In this document: piece by piece, positions 52,000-62,856 of the stretch
Numbering within the stretch: the first letter of the stretch is position 1
Layout: each line of letters starts with the position of its first letter
Assembly (NCBI GenBank): GCA_018398815.1
Contig: CM031595.1
Span: 50,855,489-50,919,488 of the forward strand
From: Conus ventricosus
Lineage: Eukaryota; Mollusca; Gastropoda; Neogastropoda; Conidae
Length of the DNA: 64,000 nt
Direction: 5' to 3'
Notes under the pieces: model-generated
Told to the model about the DNA's origin: nothing
Database searches by the model: none
What the model saw: the letters and a program-made list of their open reading frames with translations, nothing else
Program-made: the position numbers and the translations under genes

Positions 52000-52456
52000 G
52001 TGGCCCTTCATGCCCTGCTCTCATGGTGACCTCAATTTCGATGTCCTCTCCACGTCTGTGGCCTTGGTTTGCTTCCGTCGGGGTCACCGGTATCGGCGGG
52101 TCCATGGGGGCTGTCGTTGGACGGACGTGGTGGCGCCCTCCGGAGGGAGAGCTCACTCACGCCGGCTCCGCGACTAAGCAATTATTGTCGTCAGTAGGGG
52201 GCTTAGTAGGTGGTGTCCTGCGTATGTTAGATCAGAACAGGCGCCACTGAACACCACCGAAGTGACTCGGCAGCAGTGCAGTGTCTCCTCCGGTGGGTTG
52301 CCTCTTGACGACTTGACATTGACTGCTCCCTGTGGATTGCTGGTGCCGGGCTGCGGCGGGAATGATCGGGGTGTGGCTGTGGACGGAGTGTCGGAATGAG
52401 CGGCGTGGGTGCACTGCCTCTGAGGTGGCGCAAAGGCTGGGACAGCAAAAAAAAAA
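52000..52456. mobile_element. Interspersed repeat with A-rich end (copy 2 of the 43862 family)
   Basis: From 52215 it aligns with 43862-44065: GAACACCACCGAAGTGACTC, GTGGGTTGCCTCTTGACGAC, CTCCCTGTGG, GGAATGATCGGGGTGTGG. It ends GGGACAGC plus A(14). AATGATATGACA occurs just before 51610 and just after the A run, which could be a target duplication of the whole 51611-52456 unit or simply satellite sequence. Confidence 0.6.
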
Positions 52457-52479
52457 AAAAATGATATGACAGTGTTTAA

Positions 52480-52481
52480 GG

Positions 52482-52550
<69 letters not shown>
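52480..52550. repeat. (AC)n microsatellite
   Basis: About 34 AC units lie within the satellite. Confidence 0.95.
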
Positions 52551-52552
<2 letters not shown>

Positions 52553-52554
52553 TG

Positions 52555-53283
52555 ATGTGACAGTGTTCCGAGTTACCTGTGACAAGGAAACCAAAACAGG
52601 AACGTTGGATGATATGGCAATCTCAAAATTCTATGTGACAAGGAAACAAATGCAATTATAATGTGACAAGGAAACAAAGCAATGATGATGTGACCATGTC
52701 CAAGTTCACTGTGACAAGGAATCCGAACAGTAAAGATGTGACAACATCTGGAGTTCTCTGTGACATGGAAAAAAAGCAGTGATCCTGTAGCAACAAGACT
52801 GCAAAACAGTGACGATGTGACCACGTCCTGATTCTATGTGACGTAGACACCAAACAGTGATGATGTGACCAGGTTATGAGTTCTCTGTGACAAAGACACC
52901 AAACAGTAATGATGTAGCCAGTTTATGAGTTCCCTGTGAAAAAGACTACAAACAGTGATGAGATTATCACGTCCTGATTCTTCGTGACAAAGACACCAAG
53001 CATGTGATGATTGATAACATCATCAGTTCTCTGTGACAAAGACTACATGCAGTGATGATGTGATCACGTCCTGATTCTGTGTGACAAAGATACCAAGCAG
53101 TGATGATTGATAAACATCATCAGTTCTCTGTGACAAAGACTACAAACAGCGATGATTTGACATTTCACTGAGTTCCCTGTGACAAAGACTGCAAACAGTG
53201 ATGAAGTGACAACATCTTGATTCTCTGTGACAAAGACACCAATCAGTTATGATGTGACAACATCTTGATTCTCTGTGACAAAG
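52555..53283 (+). repeat. Satellite array continued (forward orientation)
   Basis: Units contain CAGTGATGATGTGACAACAT, CTTGATTCTCTGTGACAAAG and ACACC. Period is about 45-60 bp. Confidence 0.88.
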
Positions 53284-53291
53284 GCACCCAG

Positions 53292-54115
53292 CTTTGTCAC
53301 AGAAAACACAGAATGTTGCAACATCATCACTGCTTTTGTCTTGTCATAGAAAATATGTACGTTGTCCTAATATTACTGGTAAGACTTCACAACATCATTG
53401 TGCTTTACCCTGTCACAGAACATACAGGACCTTGTCATATCAAACATTGTTTTGCCTTGCCACAGGAGTCACAGGACGTTGTCATCTCACCAGTTATTGC
53501 CTTGTCACAGAAAACACTGGACGTTATCACATCACCTCTGGTTCTGTGTTGTCACAGAAAACACTGGACGTTATCACATCACCTCTGGTTCTGTGTTGTC
53601 ACAGAAAACACTGGACGTTATCACATCACCTCTGGTTCTGTGTTGTCCAGAAAACACTGGACGTTATCACATCACTACTGGTTCTGTATTGTCACAGAAA
53701 ACACTGGATGTTATCATATCACCTCTGGTTCTGTATTGTCACAGAAAACACTGGACGTTATCCCATCACCTTGGTCCTGTATTGTCACAGAAAACACTGG
53801 ATGTTATCATATCACCTCTGGTTTTGTATTGTCACAGAAAAAAACTCGACGTAATCACATCACCTCTGGTTCTGTATTGTCACAGAAAACACTGGACTTT
53901 ATCACATCACCACTGGTCCTGTATTGTCACAGAAAAACACTGGCGTTATCACATCACCTCTGGTTCTGTGTTGTCACAGAAACGGGACTCGTCATGTCAT
54001 CGTTTTTTCCTTGTCACCGAAAACACATCATTGTTTTTACCACCTCATAGGAAACATAGGACATTGTCACATTCATTATCACTGCTTTGTTTCCTTGTCA
54101 CAGAGAGCTCGGGAC
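53292..54115 (-). repeat. Satellite array in inverted orientation
   Basis: Units of about 45 bp contain TTGTCACAGAAAACACTGGA, CGTTATCACATCACCTC and TGGTTCTGTG. The reverse complement matches the forward array (GTGATGTGA, AACGTC, TTCTCTGTGACAA). It carries three overlapping open frames rich in His, Ser and Val that are repeat artefacts. Confidence 0.88.
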
Positions 54116-54131
54116 GTTGTCTTCTCATCAT

Positions 54132-54133
<2 letters not shown>

Positions 54134-54169
<36 letters not shown>

Positions 54170-54175
54170 TGTGGT

Positions 54176-54211
<36 letters not shown>

Positions 54212-54252
54212 CGAGCGCGTGTGTGTGTGCACGTGTATGTGTGCGCGTGTAT

Positions 54253-54311
<59 letters not shown>

Positions 54312-54318
54312 TGTGTGT

Positions 54319-54375
<57 letters not shown>
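54134..54375. repeat. TG microsatellite followed by GATA/GA repeat
   Basis: TG with CG-rich interruptions extends to about 54318, then GATAGATAGATA and (GA)n. Confidence 0.95.
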
Positions 54376-54377
<2 letters not shown>

Positions 54378-54880
54378 AGAGAGAGTCCGGCAGCTTACCC
54401 ACAGTTGTGTGTGTATCCGTATACTGCTGTCATTACAGCCCCAAACACCGTGGTAACAGGTATCATTGACTCTTGACGCGAGGAAAAGGCAGGTGAGTTT
54501 GGAAATGGTCAGTCAGGCGCTGTGATGCCATGGGGCGTGACGGTCCTCTTTTCCTGGCCTGGCGGTGCACACTCAGAATATCTCCTGTGCAATGACGCAG
54601 CGCACTGTACCGCCTGAAACAAACAACAATGCCAACAGTCAGACACCAAGCAGGAACGAGTTCTGGCGCACCTTGGACCTTACCATAATTCAGGAATACT
54701 ACGTACACATTTTGACCTTGAAATCACACAACATGGAACGGTGCGCCAATCGGCCAGTTCAACACAGTGGAGACAACTTGAGTGGAAGTCGAGCGAAGAC
54801 AGATGTCACATGAATCACCTGCGAAGATGAAAACAACTTGGCACAAGAAAAGTTTGTTTACAATGACATCCCCACCCCAA
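54376..54880. other. No gene recognised
   Basis: Mixed-composition sequence without conserved frames or clear repeats. Confidence 0.4.
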
Positions 54881-56000
54881 CTATCTAGAGGACCAGCCCA
54901 TAGCCTACTATCCAGATCATTAGTTCATAGAATATCATCCAGATGACCAGTCCATAGACTACCATCTAGTTTACTGGTCCACACACTACCATCCAGATCA
55001 CCAGTTCATAGACTGGAACCAAGACCCCAGTCCATAGACTGAAACTCAAACCACCAGTCCATAGACTGAAACCCAAACCACCAGTCCATAGACTGAAACT
55101 CAAACCACCAGTCCATAGACTGAAACCCAAACCACCAGTCCATAGACTGAAACCCAAACCACCAGTCCATAGACTGAAACCCAAACCACCAGTTCATAGA
55201 CTGTAACCAAAACCACCAGTCCATAGACGACCATCCAGACAACCAGCCCATAGACTAACATTCAGTTCACCATTCCGTAGCCTATCATCAAGATCACCAG
55301 TCCATAGACAACCATACATTCAGATCACCATTTGGTAGACTACCATCGAGATTACCATTCCATAGACTAACATTCAGATCACTAGTCCATAGACTAACAT
55401 TCTGATCACTAGTCCATAGACTAACATTCAAAATCACCAATCCACAGACTTCCATCTGAACCACCTCTCCACAGACTATCATCCAAATCTCCATTCCACA
55501 CACATATTAACATCCAGATTACAAGTCCGTAGACTAACATCTAGATCACTAGTTTAAGAGCAACACTCAGATCACCAGTCCATCGACTAGCATCCGGATC
55601 ACCAGTCCATAGACTAACATTCAGATCACTAGTCCATAGACTTAACATTCAGATCATCAGTCCACAGACTATCATTCACATCACCAGTCGATAGACTAAC
55701 ATTCAGATCACCACTCCACAGACTGTCATTCACATCACCAGTCCACAGACTAACATTCAGATCACCACTCCACAGCCTATCATTCCAAATCTCCATCCAC
55801 ATGATTAACATCCAGATCACAAGTCCGTAGACTAACACCTAGATCATGAGTTCAAGACTAACATTCAAATCAGCGGTCCATCGATTAGCATCTGGATCAC
55901 TAGTCTGTAGACTAGCCTTCATATTGTTAGACCCTATAACACCATCCAGATCATCAGACACAGTATAGCACCGAGATCACCAGTCCGTAGATTAGCCTTA
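54881..56000. repeat. Minisatellite of 24-30 bp units
   Basis: About 40 units contain CCAGTCCATAGACT plus GAAACCCAAAC or AACATTCAGATCA. Between 55010 and 55200 the units are nearly identical (27 bp, hence repeated peptide frames such as SMDWWFGFQ on the - strand). Outside that core they diverge. Confidence 0.93.
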
Positions 56001-57300
56001 AGATTACCAGTCTGTTACACAAAGTCCGACTTCACTTATTATTATCATCAGTTGATTCAGATATACAAGTCTTGGGTTTCGCTTTGTATGAGTTTTCATG
56101 GGACGTTTTGTTTGTCCAAAGGCGCATGAGCATATTGCGTAATTATTTCAGAGGACTCTAAATGGCACCAGAATAAGGCAGAAAGTGCAGGAAGACGCTA
56201 AAAACTTTCTTGAATGTTTCGAGCATCTTGATTGGCTATAACACATATCTCGATCTTCTAAAAAGTTCCGTGCACTTTGATCGGGTGTGCGACGTCATTA
56301 TTCTCGAGCATTCTAGAAATGTCTATGATTATCGACTGGCTAAACCACAACGTGTTTCTCGAACTTTCAAATTGATGACTGTAAATAATCGAGGAGTAAG
56401 AGACTCTACGGGACCAATAAAGCAAGCAGGTTAGTTTTAAGTTCTTGCAGGACCGATTCAGGTAACAATTTTAAAGTCTACGATTGCAGCTGACGATTCA
56501 CAAACCGAAGTTCACATGATTATTGCAACGGTCCCAGAATGAAGATATGTATCTTTCAAACAGTTTCATAAATAACATAATCTTCTATTCGCTCACAACC
56601 TCACAAACTACTTTCACAAACTCACAATCCACTGTTCACCTTCATCTCTTTTCACTGAGTGTCATCCTTATCCTCTCTTACTCCCCAAATTATTTCCGTC
56701 ACAAAATCTGTGAAAAGCACCAGATGCCGAGTGACCAAGGCAGAAATGCTGTGTACCAGGAACATGAAGCTGGCATCTCATGACTTGAATCTTGTGGTAT
56801 ACACACTGTTTGGACTGAACCACTGGCAGTGGCTTTCCACTGTCCATGCTGGCACACCATGGAACCAGACATTCCGCGATTGAGAGAGAGAGAGAGAGAG
56901 AGATGAGAGAGAGAGAGAGTGAGAGAGAGAGAGAGTCTGAGCTGTTAGTTGTTGCGGGAACAGCCGCGCGGTCATCAACCTCATATCCTGTCGTTACCTC
57001 CCTTCACAATTCCCATTCCCCTCCCCCCCCCCCCCCCCCCTCCCCTCCCTTTCCCCCGCTGCCCAAATCCCTCAGTGCCGAGGATGATGACAGGCCACAC
57101 GTCATGTGGTGGTCAGCTTACTGCTGGTCTGGGGTCTGTTGAGGCCAGTGCCATGTCCCTGTAGCAGAACGGTCCAGCCATAGAATGGCTCGCATAGTTC
57201 CCTTTCGATAAGGTTAAAAGCCAGTGCAACGGTTTACTCTAACAAAAATGACGCGACAACAATCAGGTCTAAATTACGTCAAATGTGTCCATGACACAAA
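56001..57300. other. No gene recognised; GA and C runs
   Basis: Contains (GA)n at 56881-56935 and a C run at 57021-57040. At 56210-56340 there are several nTTCnnGAAn-like words (TTCTAGAA, CTCGAGCATTC) and an inverted CCAAT (GATTGGCT), which might be a promoter fragment, but no gene follows. Confidence 0.4.
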
Positions 57301-57317
57301 AAACAACAAGAACAAAT

Positions 57318-57339
57318 ATATATATTATTATATTATATA

Positions 57340-57372
<33 letters not shown>

Positions 57373-57407
57373 ATTAATATATATATATATATATAATATA
57401 TATATAT
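57318..57407. repeat. (AT)n microsatellite
   Basis: TA/AT repeats with occasional TTA interruptions, bordering the left end of the Penelope-like pair. Confidence 0.95.
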
Positions 57408-57497
57408 GAATATAACCAAAGAGCTAAAATGATTTTAAAAGTGCTCGACCCTTGGGGAGCAACATTTGTCAATGATGTTAAAAGGAAGGTTAAAACT

Positions 57498-57563
57498 CAA
57501 GGTTAAAACTCGACAAATTTGTTTCTAGCGGCGTTGCGCTGTCATCAGGATGGTTTTTGTTTG
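57498..57563 (-). ncRNA. Type I hammerhead ribozyme motif in the PLE (intact core)
   Basis: On the - strand the order is stem I strand CAAACAAAAACCATC, core CTGATGA (57542-57548), stem II AGCG-CAACGC-CGCT, core GAAA, stem III ACAAATTTGT (self-complementary), cleavage triplet GTC (57512-57514), then stem I return GAGTTTTAACCTTG. Stem I pairs as TC/GA, AAAAC/GTTTT and CAA/TTG with internal loops. All conserved core bases are present. Hammerheads are known in Penelope-like elements; activity here is untested. Confidence 0.75.
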
Positions 57564-57834
57564 CCCACCGCCGATGTTATATGCGTGTGGCTCACGTTTG
57601 CGGTTGTTGCACGTGCGGGTTGGCTGCACGTGTTTTTTGGGGCTTTCAGGTTTTTGTTTTGGATGTTTTTCACTAACAACGATTTCCATTTATGCCTGCA
57701 GTTGTTTACTATTTCTGTTTTTGGGTGTTTTAAAGTTGCAAGTGTGGTTTGCATAGTATTAACCATTTTTCAGTTAAACATAGGTTGCACCTTTTTTGAA
57801 ACATTGCTGTATGGTGATGCTCTTTTTATGATTT

Positions 57835-58083
57835 TCAGGATATATTGTAGCTTGTTTTTGCGTCTTTAAGTTTCCAGATATATTTGCTCAGTTCTGTTTG
57901 GTTTTTATATTTTTCTTTATTGAATGACTGTTTGTGGTTTGCATATCTGGTTTTGAAGTGGTTTTCAGTGATCCCTATGTATGTTTCTTTTTCATTTTCT
58001 GATGTTACAGTAGCCTGGTATACAATGTTGTTGTGGAGACATTTTTGTTTAGTGGGCACTGCTCCTTTCTCGTGCAATTGCAA
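57835..58083 (-). pseudogene. PLE GIY-YIG endonuclease domain
   Basis: The frame shows NIVYQATVTSE, ETYIGITENHFKTRYANHKQ and TELSKYIWKLKDA, the hallmarks of the Penelope-type GIY-YIG nuclease. The short frame continues RT sequence in other frames upstream. Confidence 0.8.
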
Positions 58084-58601
58084 GATTTCCTTTCTTCACC
58101 CTTCTTTGCTGTGTTGATTTTCATTTTGTTGGATGCGTCAATCAGGTTTTTGAGGTTGGGCATACATGAGTACGATAGTTGACAGTGTTTTTGTTAAATA
58201 TTTTTGACAGTTTGTGCTCTTTTGGAAATGAAGTTGCTAGGATTTTGAAGAATTCTTTCCCTATGTTTGTTTTGAGTTTCCCGTCGTATGGGGGGTTATA
58301 CCATATGATTTTTCTTTCCTATTTTTCTTGCTTTTATTTGTGTTGTTGTCCGGGTTGTATTGTAGTTTGTATTGTATCCACTCGTTTGTAGTGCCTCCTG
58401 GTATTCCACTGCTGCATTGTTGAACACTCTCTCATTGCATGACAGGTTTGATAGTCTCTTGTTTATGCCATGGGGTATGGTCTTTAATACAGATGGTGGA
58501 TGGTTACTTTTGGTGTGTACATAAAGAGGTGTATCGTTGGGTTTCTTGTATGGTTTATATATATGGTTGTTGAGATCCAGTGTTTATGTCTAAGTAGTTC
58601 A

Positions 58602-59754
58602 CTACTTTTTGTTTGCTTCATGGTGATCTTTAAGTTGTTGGTTTTGGAAGATTTTGCATAGTTCTTTCTTCTTGTTTTCGATGGTTCTTGGGTTGTTTGT
58701 TAGTGCAGCAAGGCCATCGTCTCTGTACAGTCCGACTTGTTTTCCGAGTTTTTTCTTGATGTTGGACAGCATGAATAGTCCGACCAGTTCACATGTTTCT
58801 GCACCATCATATGAACCCATGGTTACGTCGAATGTTGAGTTTCTGTTGGTTTTCCTGATCCAGGTTTCATTTCTGCGTGTAGTAATGTTTTCTTGGTGTG
58901 GAGAATGATTTCCATTCTGACCCTGTTATGTCTGTGTGGTTACTGGCAAACTTCAGGGCTTTGGAGAGTAGTTCCTCATCTATGGATGGGTAAAAGTCTA
59001 CTATGTCAAATGTGATAAATACTGTATTACTTTGTTTATTGAGTTTTTTGAACCATTGGATAACTTCGTATGTGTTCTTCCAGAGGTTGTAATCAGAGTT
59101 TGATTTTATGTCCTTTGTTATTTTTTCCAGGATTTTCTTGCTTATTTTGCCTAATTCAGATTTCGATGGTTTATTAGTCTGCATGTTGGATTGTTATGAA
59201 AGTTGGGTTTGTGGTCTTTGAGTGTTATGAAAGCTTCTTTTGTTGCTGTCGCTTTATCCTGTCACTTAGGTCTATGCGCTCTGCAAGTTCTTTATCTTTA
59301 GTGCGGATACTGTCATGTATATTTTTGTCAGCTTTTTTGTAGTTTTCTGGATGTTTTTGTCAAGGAGTTGAGAATATTCCTTTGGTTCCATTTTGTAGTA
59401 ATTGCTAGTTTTGTCAGCCTTCACAAATATTTTTTTGTCATTTTGTACTTGTTTTATTTGGTTTTTTAATGTTGTTAATGTTTGGAAATCGTTGTTAGAT
59501 TTTTTGAATTCAATATTGGTTATCATTCTTTTCATTTGATCTTCAAAGGGTTTCATATCGTCTATGACTGGTGGTGATCGCCATGATTTGAAATCGTAGG
59601 TGTTTTTGTCCTCTTTTTTTGCATTCGGGTTCAGGAAAAAGATGCTTTCCATCTCATATTGCGTACGAACTTTTCGGTTTGTTCTATTAATCGGACTGTA
59701 CAGAGACGATGGCCTTGCTGCACTAACAAACAACCCAAGAACCATCGAAAACAA
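58602..59754 (-). pseudogene. PLE reverse transcriptase in three frames
   Basis: Positions 59272-59690 give an N-terminal region (FKSWRSPPVIDDMKPFEDQ, KADKTSNYYKMEPKEYSQLL). Positions 58867-59184 contain FDIVDFYPSI, the RT motif A, and a WKNT segment. Positions 58602-58820 contain [16 protein letters not shown] and [11 protein letters not shown], the Penelope form of the YxDD box. Frame changes near 59230 and 58860 break it. The part above about 59690 is antisense of the other copy. Confidence 0.82.
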
Positions 59755-60940
59755 GAAGAAAGAAACTATGCAAAATCTTCCAAAACCACAACTTAAAGAT
59801 CACCATTGAAGCAAACAAAAAGGTAGTGAACTACTTAGACATAACACTGGATCTCAACAACCATATATATAAACCATACAAGAACCCAACGATACACCTC
59901 TTTATGTAACACACCAAAAGTAACCATCCACCATCTGTATTAAAGACCATACCCATGGCATAAACAAGAGACTATCAAACCTGTCATGCAATGAGAGAGT
60001 GTTCAACAATGCAGCAGTGGAATACAGGAGGCACTACAAACGAGTGGATACAATTACAAACTAAATACAACCCGGACAACAACACAAATAAAAGCAAGAA
60101 AAATAGGAAAAGAAAATCATATGGTATAACCCCCCATACGACGGGAAACTCAAAACAAACATAGGGAAAGAATTCTTCAAAATCCTAGCAACTTCATTTC
60201 CAAAGAGCACAAACTGTCCAAATATTAACAAAAACACTGTCAAACTATCGTACTCATGTATGCCCAACCTCAAAAACCTGATTGACGCATCCAACAAAAT
60301 GAAAATCAACACAGCAAAGAAGGGTGAAGAAAGGAAATCTTGCAATTGCACGAGAAAGGAGCAGTGCCCACTAAACAAATAAATGTCTCCACAACAACAT
60401 TGTATACCAGGCTACTGTAACATCAGAAAATGAAAAAGAAACATACATAGGGATCACTGAAACCACTTCAAAACAGATATGCAAACCACAAACAGTCATT
60501 CAATAAAGAAAATATAAAAACAAACAGAACTGAGCAAATATATCTGGAAACTTAAAGACGCAAAAACAAGCTACAATATATCCTGGAAAATCATAAAAAG
60601 AGCATCACCATACAGCAATGTTTCAAAAAGGTGCAACCTATGTTTAACTGAAAATGGTAATGCTATGCAAACCACACTTAGCAACTTTAAACACCAAAAC
60701 AGAAATATAAACAACTGCAGGCATAATGGAAATCGTTGTTAGTGAACACATCCAAAACAAAACCTGAAAGCCCCAAAAAACACGTGCAGCCAACCCGCAC
60801 GTGCAAACAACCGCAAACGTTAGCCCACACCTATATAACATCGGCGGTGGGCAAACAAAAACCATCCTGATGACAGCGCACGCCGCTAAAACAAATTTGT
60901 CGAGTTTTAAACCTTGAGTTTTATAACCTCCTTTTAACAT
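59691..60940 (+). mobile_element. Penelope-like element, shorter inverted copy
   Basis: It starts with the GLYRDDGL box (59690-59715) and is an inverted copy of 57480-58750. It carries the RT end, a frameshifted GIY-YIG region (about 60360-60620) and the same 3' end. It is bordered on the right by (AT)n at 60947-60964. Confidence 0.85.
60852..60916 (+). ncRNA. Hammerhead ribozyme motif, defective copy
   Basis: Same arrangement as 57498-57563, with CTGATGA at 60867-60873 and GTC at 60899-60901. The base G of the GAAA core is missing (CGCTAAAAC instead of CGCTAGAAAC), so it should not cleave as sequenced. Confidence 0.65.
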
Positions 60941-60965
60941 ATTGACAGATATATATATATATATT

Positions 60966-62430
60966 TGTCACGGTCAAAAAAACTCAAACCAAATCGTGGT
61001 CAATCGCACCAGCCAGTTGGACATAAGCTCTAACGCAAATATTCTGGGCGTCAGGCGGACGGCCATGGTTCGGATCAGGCAATTAAGCATAGGGAGAGGC
61101 TCCACAGAGACGGTCTGTCCAACCAGCCGATACTAAATAGCTGACCGACGCATTCACCTGTCGCCTCAGCCAATTAAAGGCAATATTTTAGCTCTCGTGG
61201 AGACAGCACTGTCTGCTAGACGGACTAAGACGTCTGGCCGAATGTCTCGATTGTCTGCCAGCCCGTCGTGCGCCTACCCAGACTCATCTACCAATTTAGA
61301 GTGACCAGTGTCCACGAATTAAGCCACACGGCGCCAGTTAAGTAGGAAAGGGGAGAAGGTAGTGTGTGGTGGGGGTGAAATCTAGCTAATAAATTTAAAA
61401 TGCCCAAATTTGACCCCCACAGAGAGAAAGGGTGTGGGCATGACTGGCATGATTTGAACTCCAATGGAATTAGAGGGAGATAACTTCGGGTGTCAGGGGT
61501 AAAAATACTGACCAATGGTACTCGCCCTTTTTGGACAGATCGGAAAAGAATAAGGGAAAGGGTGTGAGAGTGAGAGAACGAAAAAAGGAGGGGGAGAACG
61601 AACAGAGAGAGAGGGGAGAGAGAGGTTCTGAGTGGAGCTCTGCAGGGAGAAGGGCAGAGGAGACAGAGAGATGAGGGGAGGAGAGAAGAGAAAACCCAAA
61701 TTTAGAGATTAGCAGGAGATAGTCTGCGAGGAAGGACTGAGGAGAGATGTGGAGAGGAGAGCTGCTAAATAATGAGGAGGAAAAGAAAGAAAAGAAAAAA
61801 AGAAAAGAAAGCAACCATGTCCATTTGAAAAAGAGCAGACTAGAAGAGAGAGAGAGAGAGAGTGCAATGCGTTAATGCAGGAAGAAAGAAAAGGAACAGA
61901 TCGATGTTGATAGTCACTGTTCTACGGACCGGGGGTTCGACCTCATACTTGGCCAGCGCCACTTTCATCGGCAGTCCCAACCTGACCAAACGCCAGCAGT
62001 CCAGCCTGACCGGTGCCAGCAGTCCAGCTTGGACCGTGCAAGCAGACCAACACCAGTGCCAGCAGTTGTGTCGTGTTGTGAAGGACAGTGAAAGAAAAAA
62101 AAAGGAAAGAAAAAGACAGTGATTCGTTTAATAGTTAAAATCACCTGGCCAGGGTAAAGTAGAAAATCTATTTATACCGGGTTAGTTAATGATGTTTTAG
62201 ACAAATGATTTTGTGAAGTTCAGGAAAGAGAGAATGTTTTATTTTGTTGATTCAACATGCATTGATGGTTCGTTTCTATGAACATGTGTAGTAAAGTTAT
62301 AGACTTTACTAGGGGTTTGATGTAAACAAATGCTTTTTTTTGAAATATAATGAAAATCGTAAGCAAGTGTGAGTGTGTTTGGGTGGGGCGCTAGTCCTTC
62401 CCCCAACTGACATCCCCCAAAAGGGGGGAA
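60966..62430 (+). repeat. 5' LTR of the second Ty3 element
   Basis: Words such as CAATTAAGCATAGGG, GGCTCCACAGAGACG and GCGCTAGTCCTTCC match the reverse complement of the first copy's LTR in order. The right border is approximate because the end is corrupted. TGGGCGAGCTTGCC just beyond resembles the primer-binding site. Confidence 0.8.
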
Positions 62431-62856
62431 AATTTTTTTGGGCGAGCTTGCCGGGATATTCGGGCCCATTTATTATAATTGTTCAACTTCCCCAGAGAGG
62501 AAAAAAAGTTGGGGGGGGATTCAAGTATTGAAATCCAAAGACCAAGGGGTTTTTCTTACTGTATTTTCCCCCAAAATTTTTTAAAATAAAAGGCTTGGCA
62601 TTGTTTTCCCAAGATATTTTAATACTAGGCTTGGCATTTCACCCCAAGTACTTTTTTCCACATTTTTCCCTATAATTCCTCTCATATTTGGGGGTCAGGC
62701 GCGGGGCTTTTTAAAAACCCCCTAACAAACTTTTGTCCCAAGCTAATTTCATTCATTCATAGGTTGTGCTATCACGTATCGTGTGGGTAACCCCCTTTTT
62801 GGCTTTTCGTGTAGAAAAAATCTTGTTAAAAAAAAAAAAAAAAAAGAGAAGTTAAA

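Larger units (their letters stand above)
57480..59690 (-). mobile_element. Penelope-like element (PLE), longer copy
   Basis: On the - strand an RT frame in pieces is followed by a GIY-YIG-type endonuclease and a 3' region with a hammerhead ribozyme, the layout of Penelope-like elements. It is 5' truncated at about 59690, where it meets a second copy head to head. Several frameshifts interrupt it. Confidence 0.85.

Noticed and set aside
53265..54333. Three overlapping + strand frames up to 311 codons
   Set aside because: All follow the 45-bp satellite and a TG tract. Length comes from periodicity, not coding.
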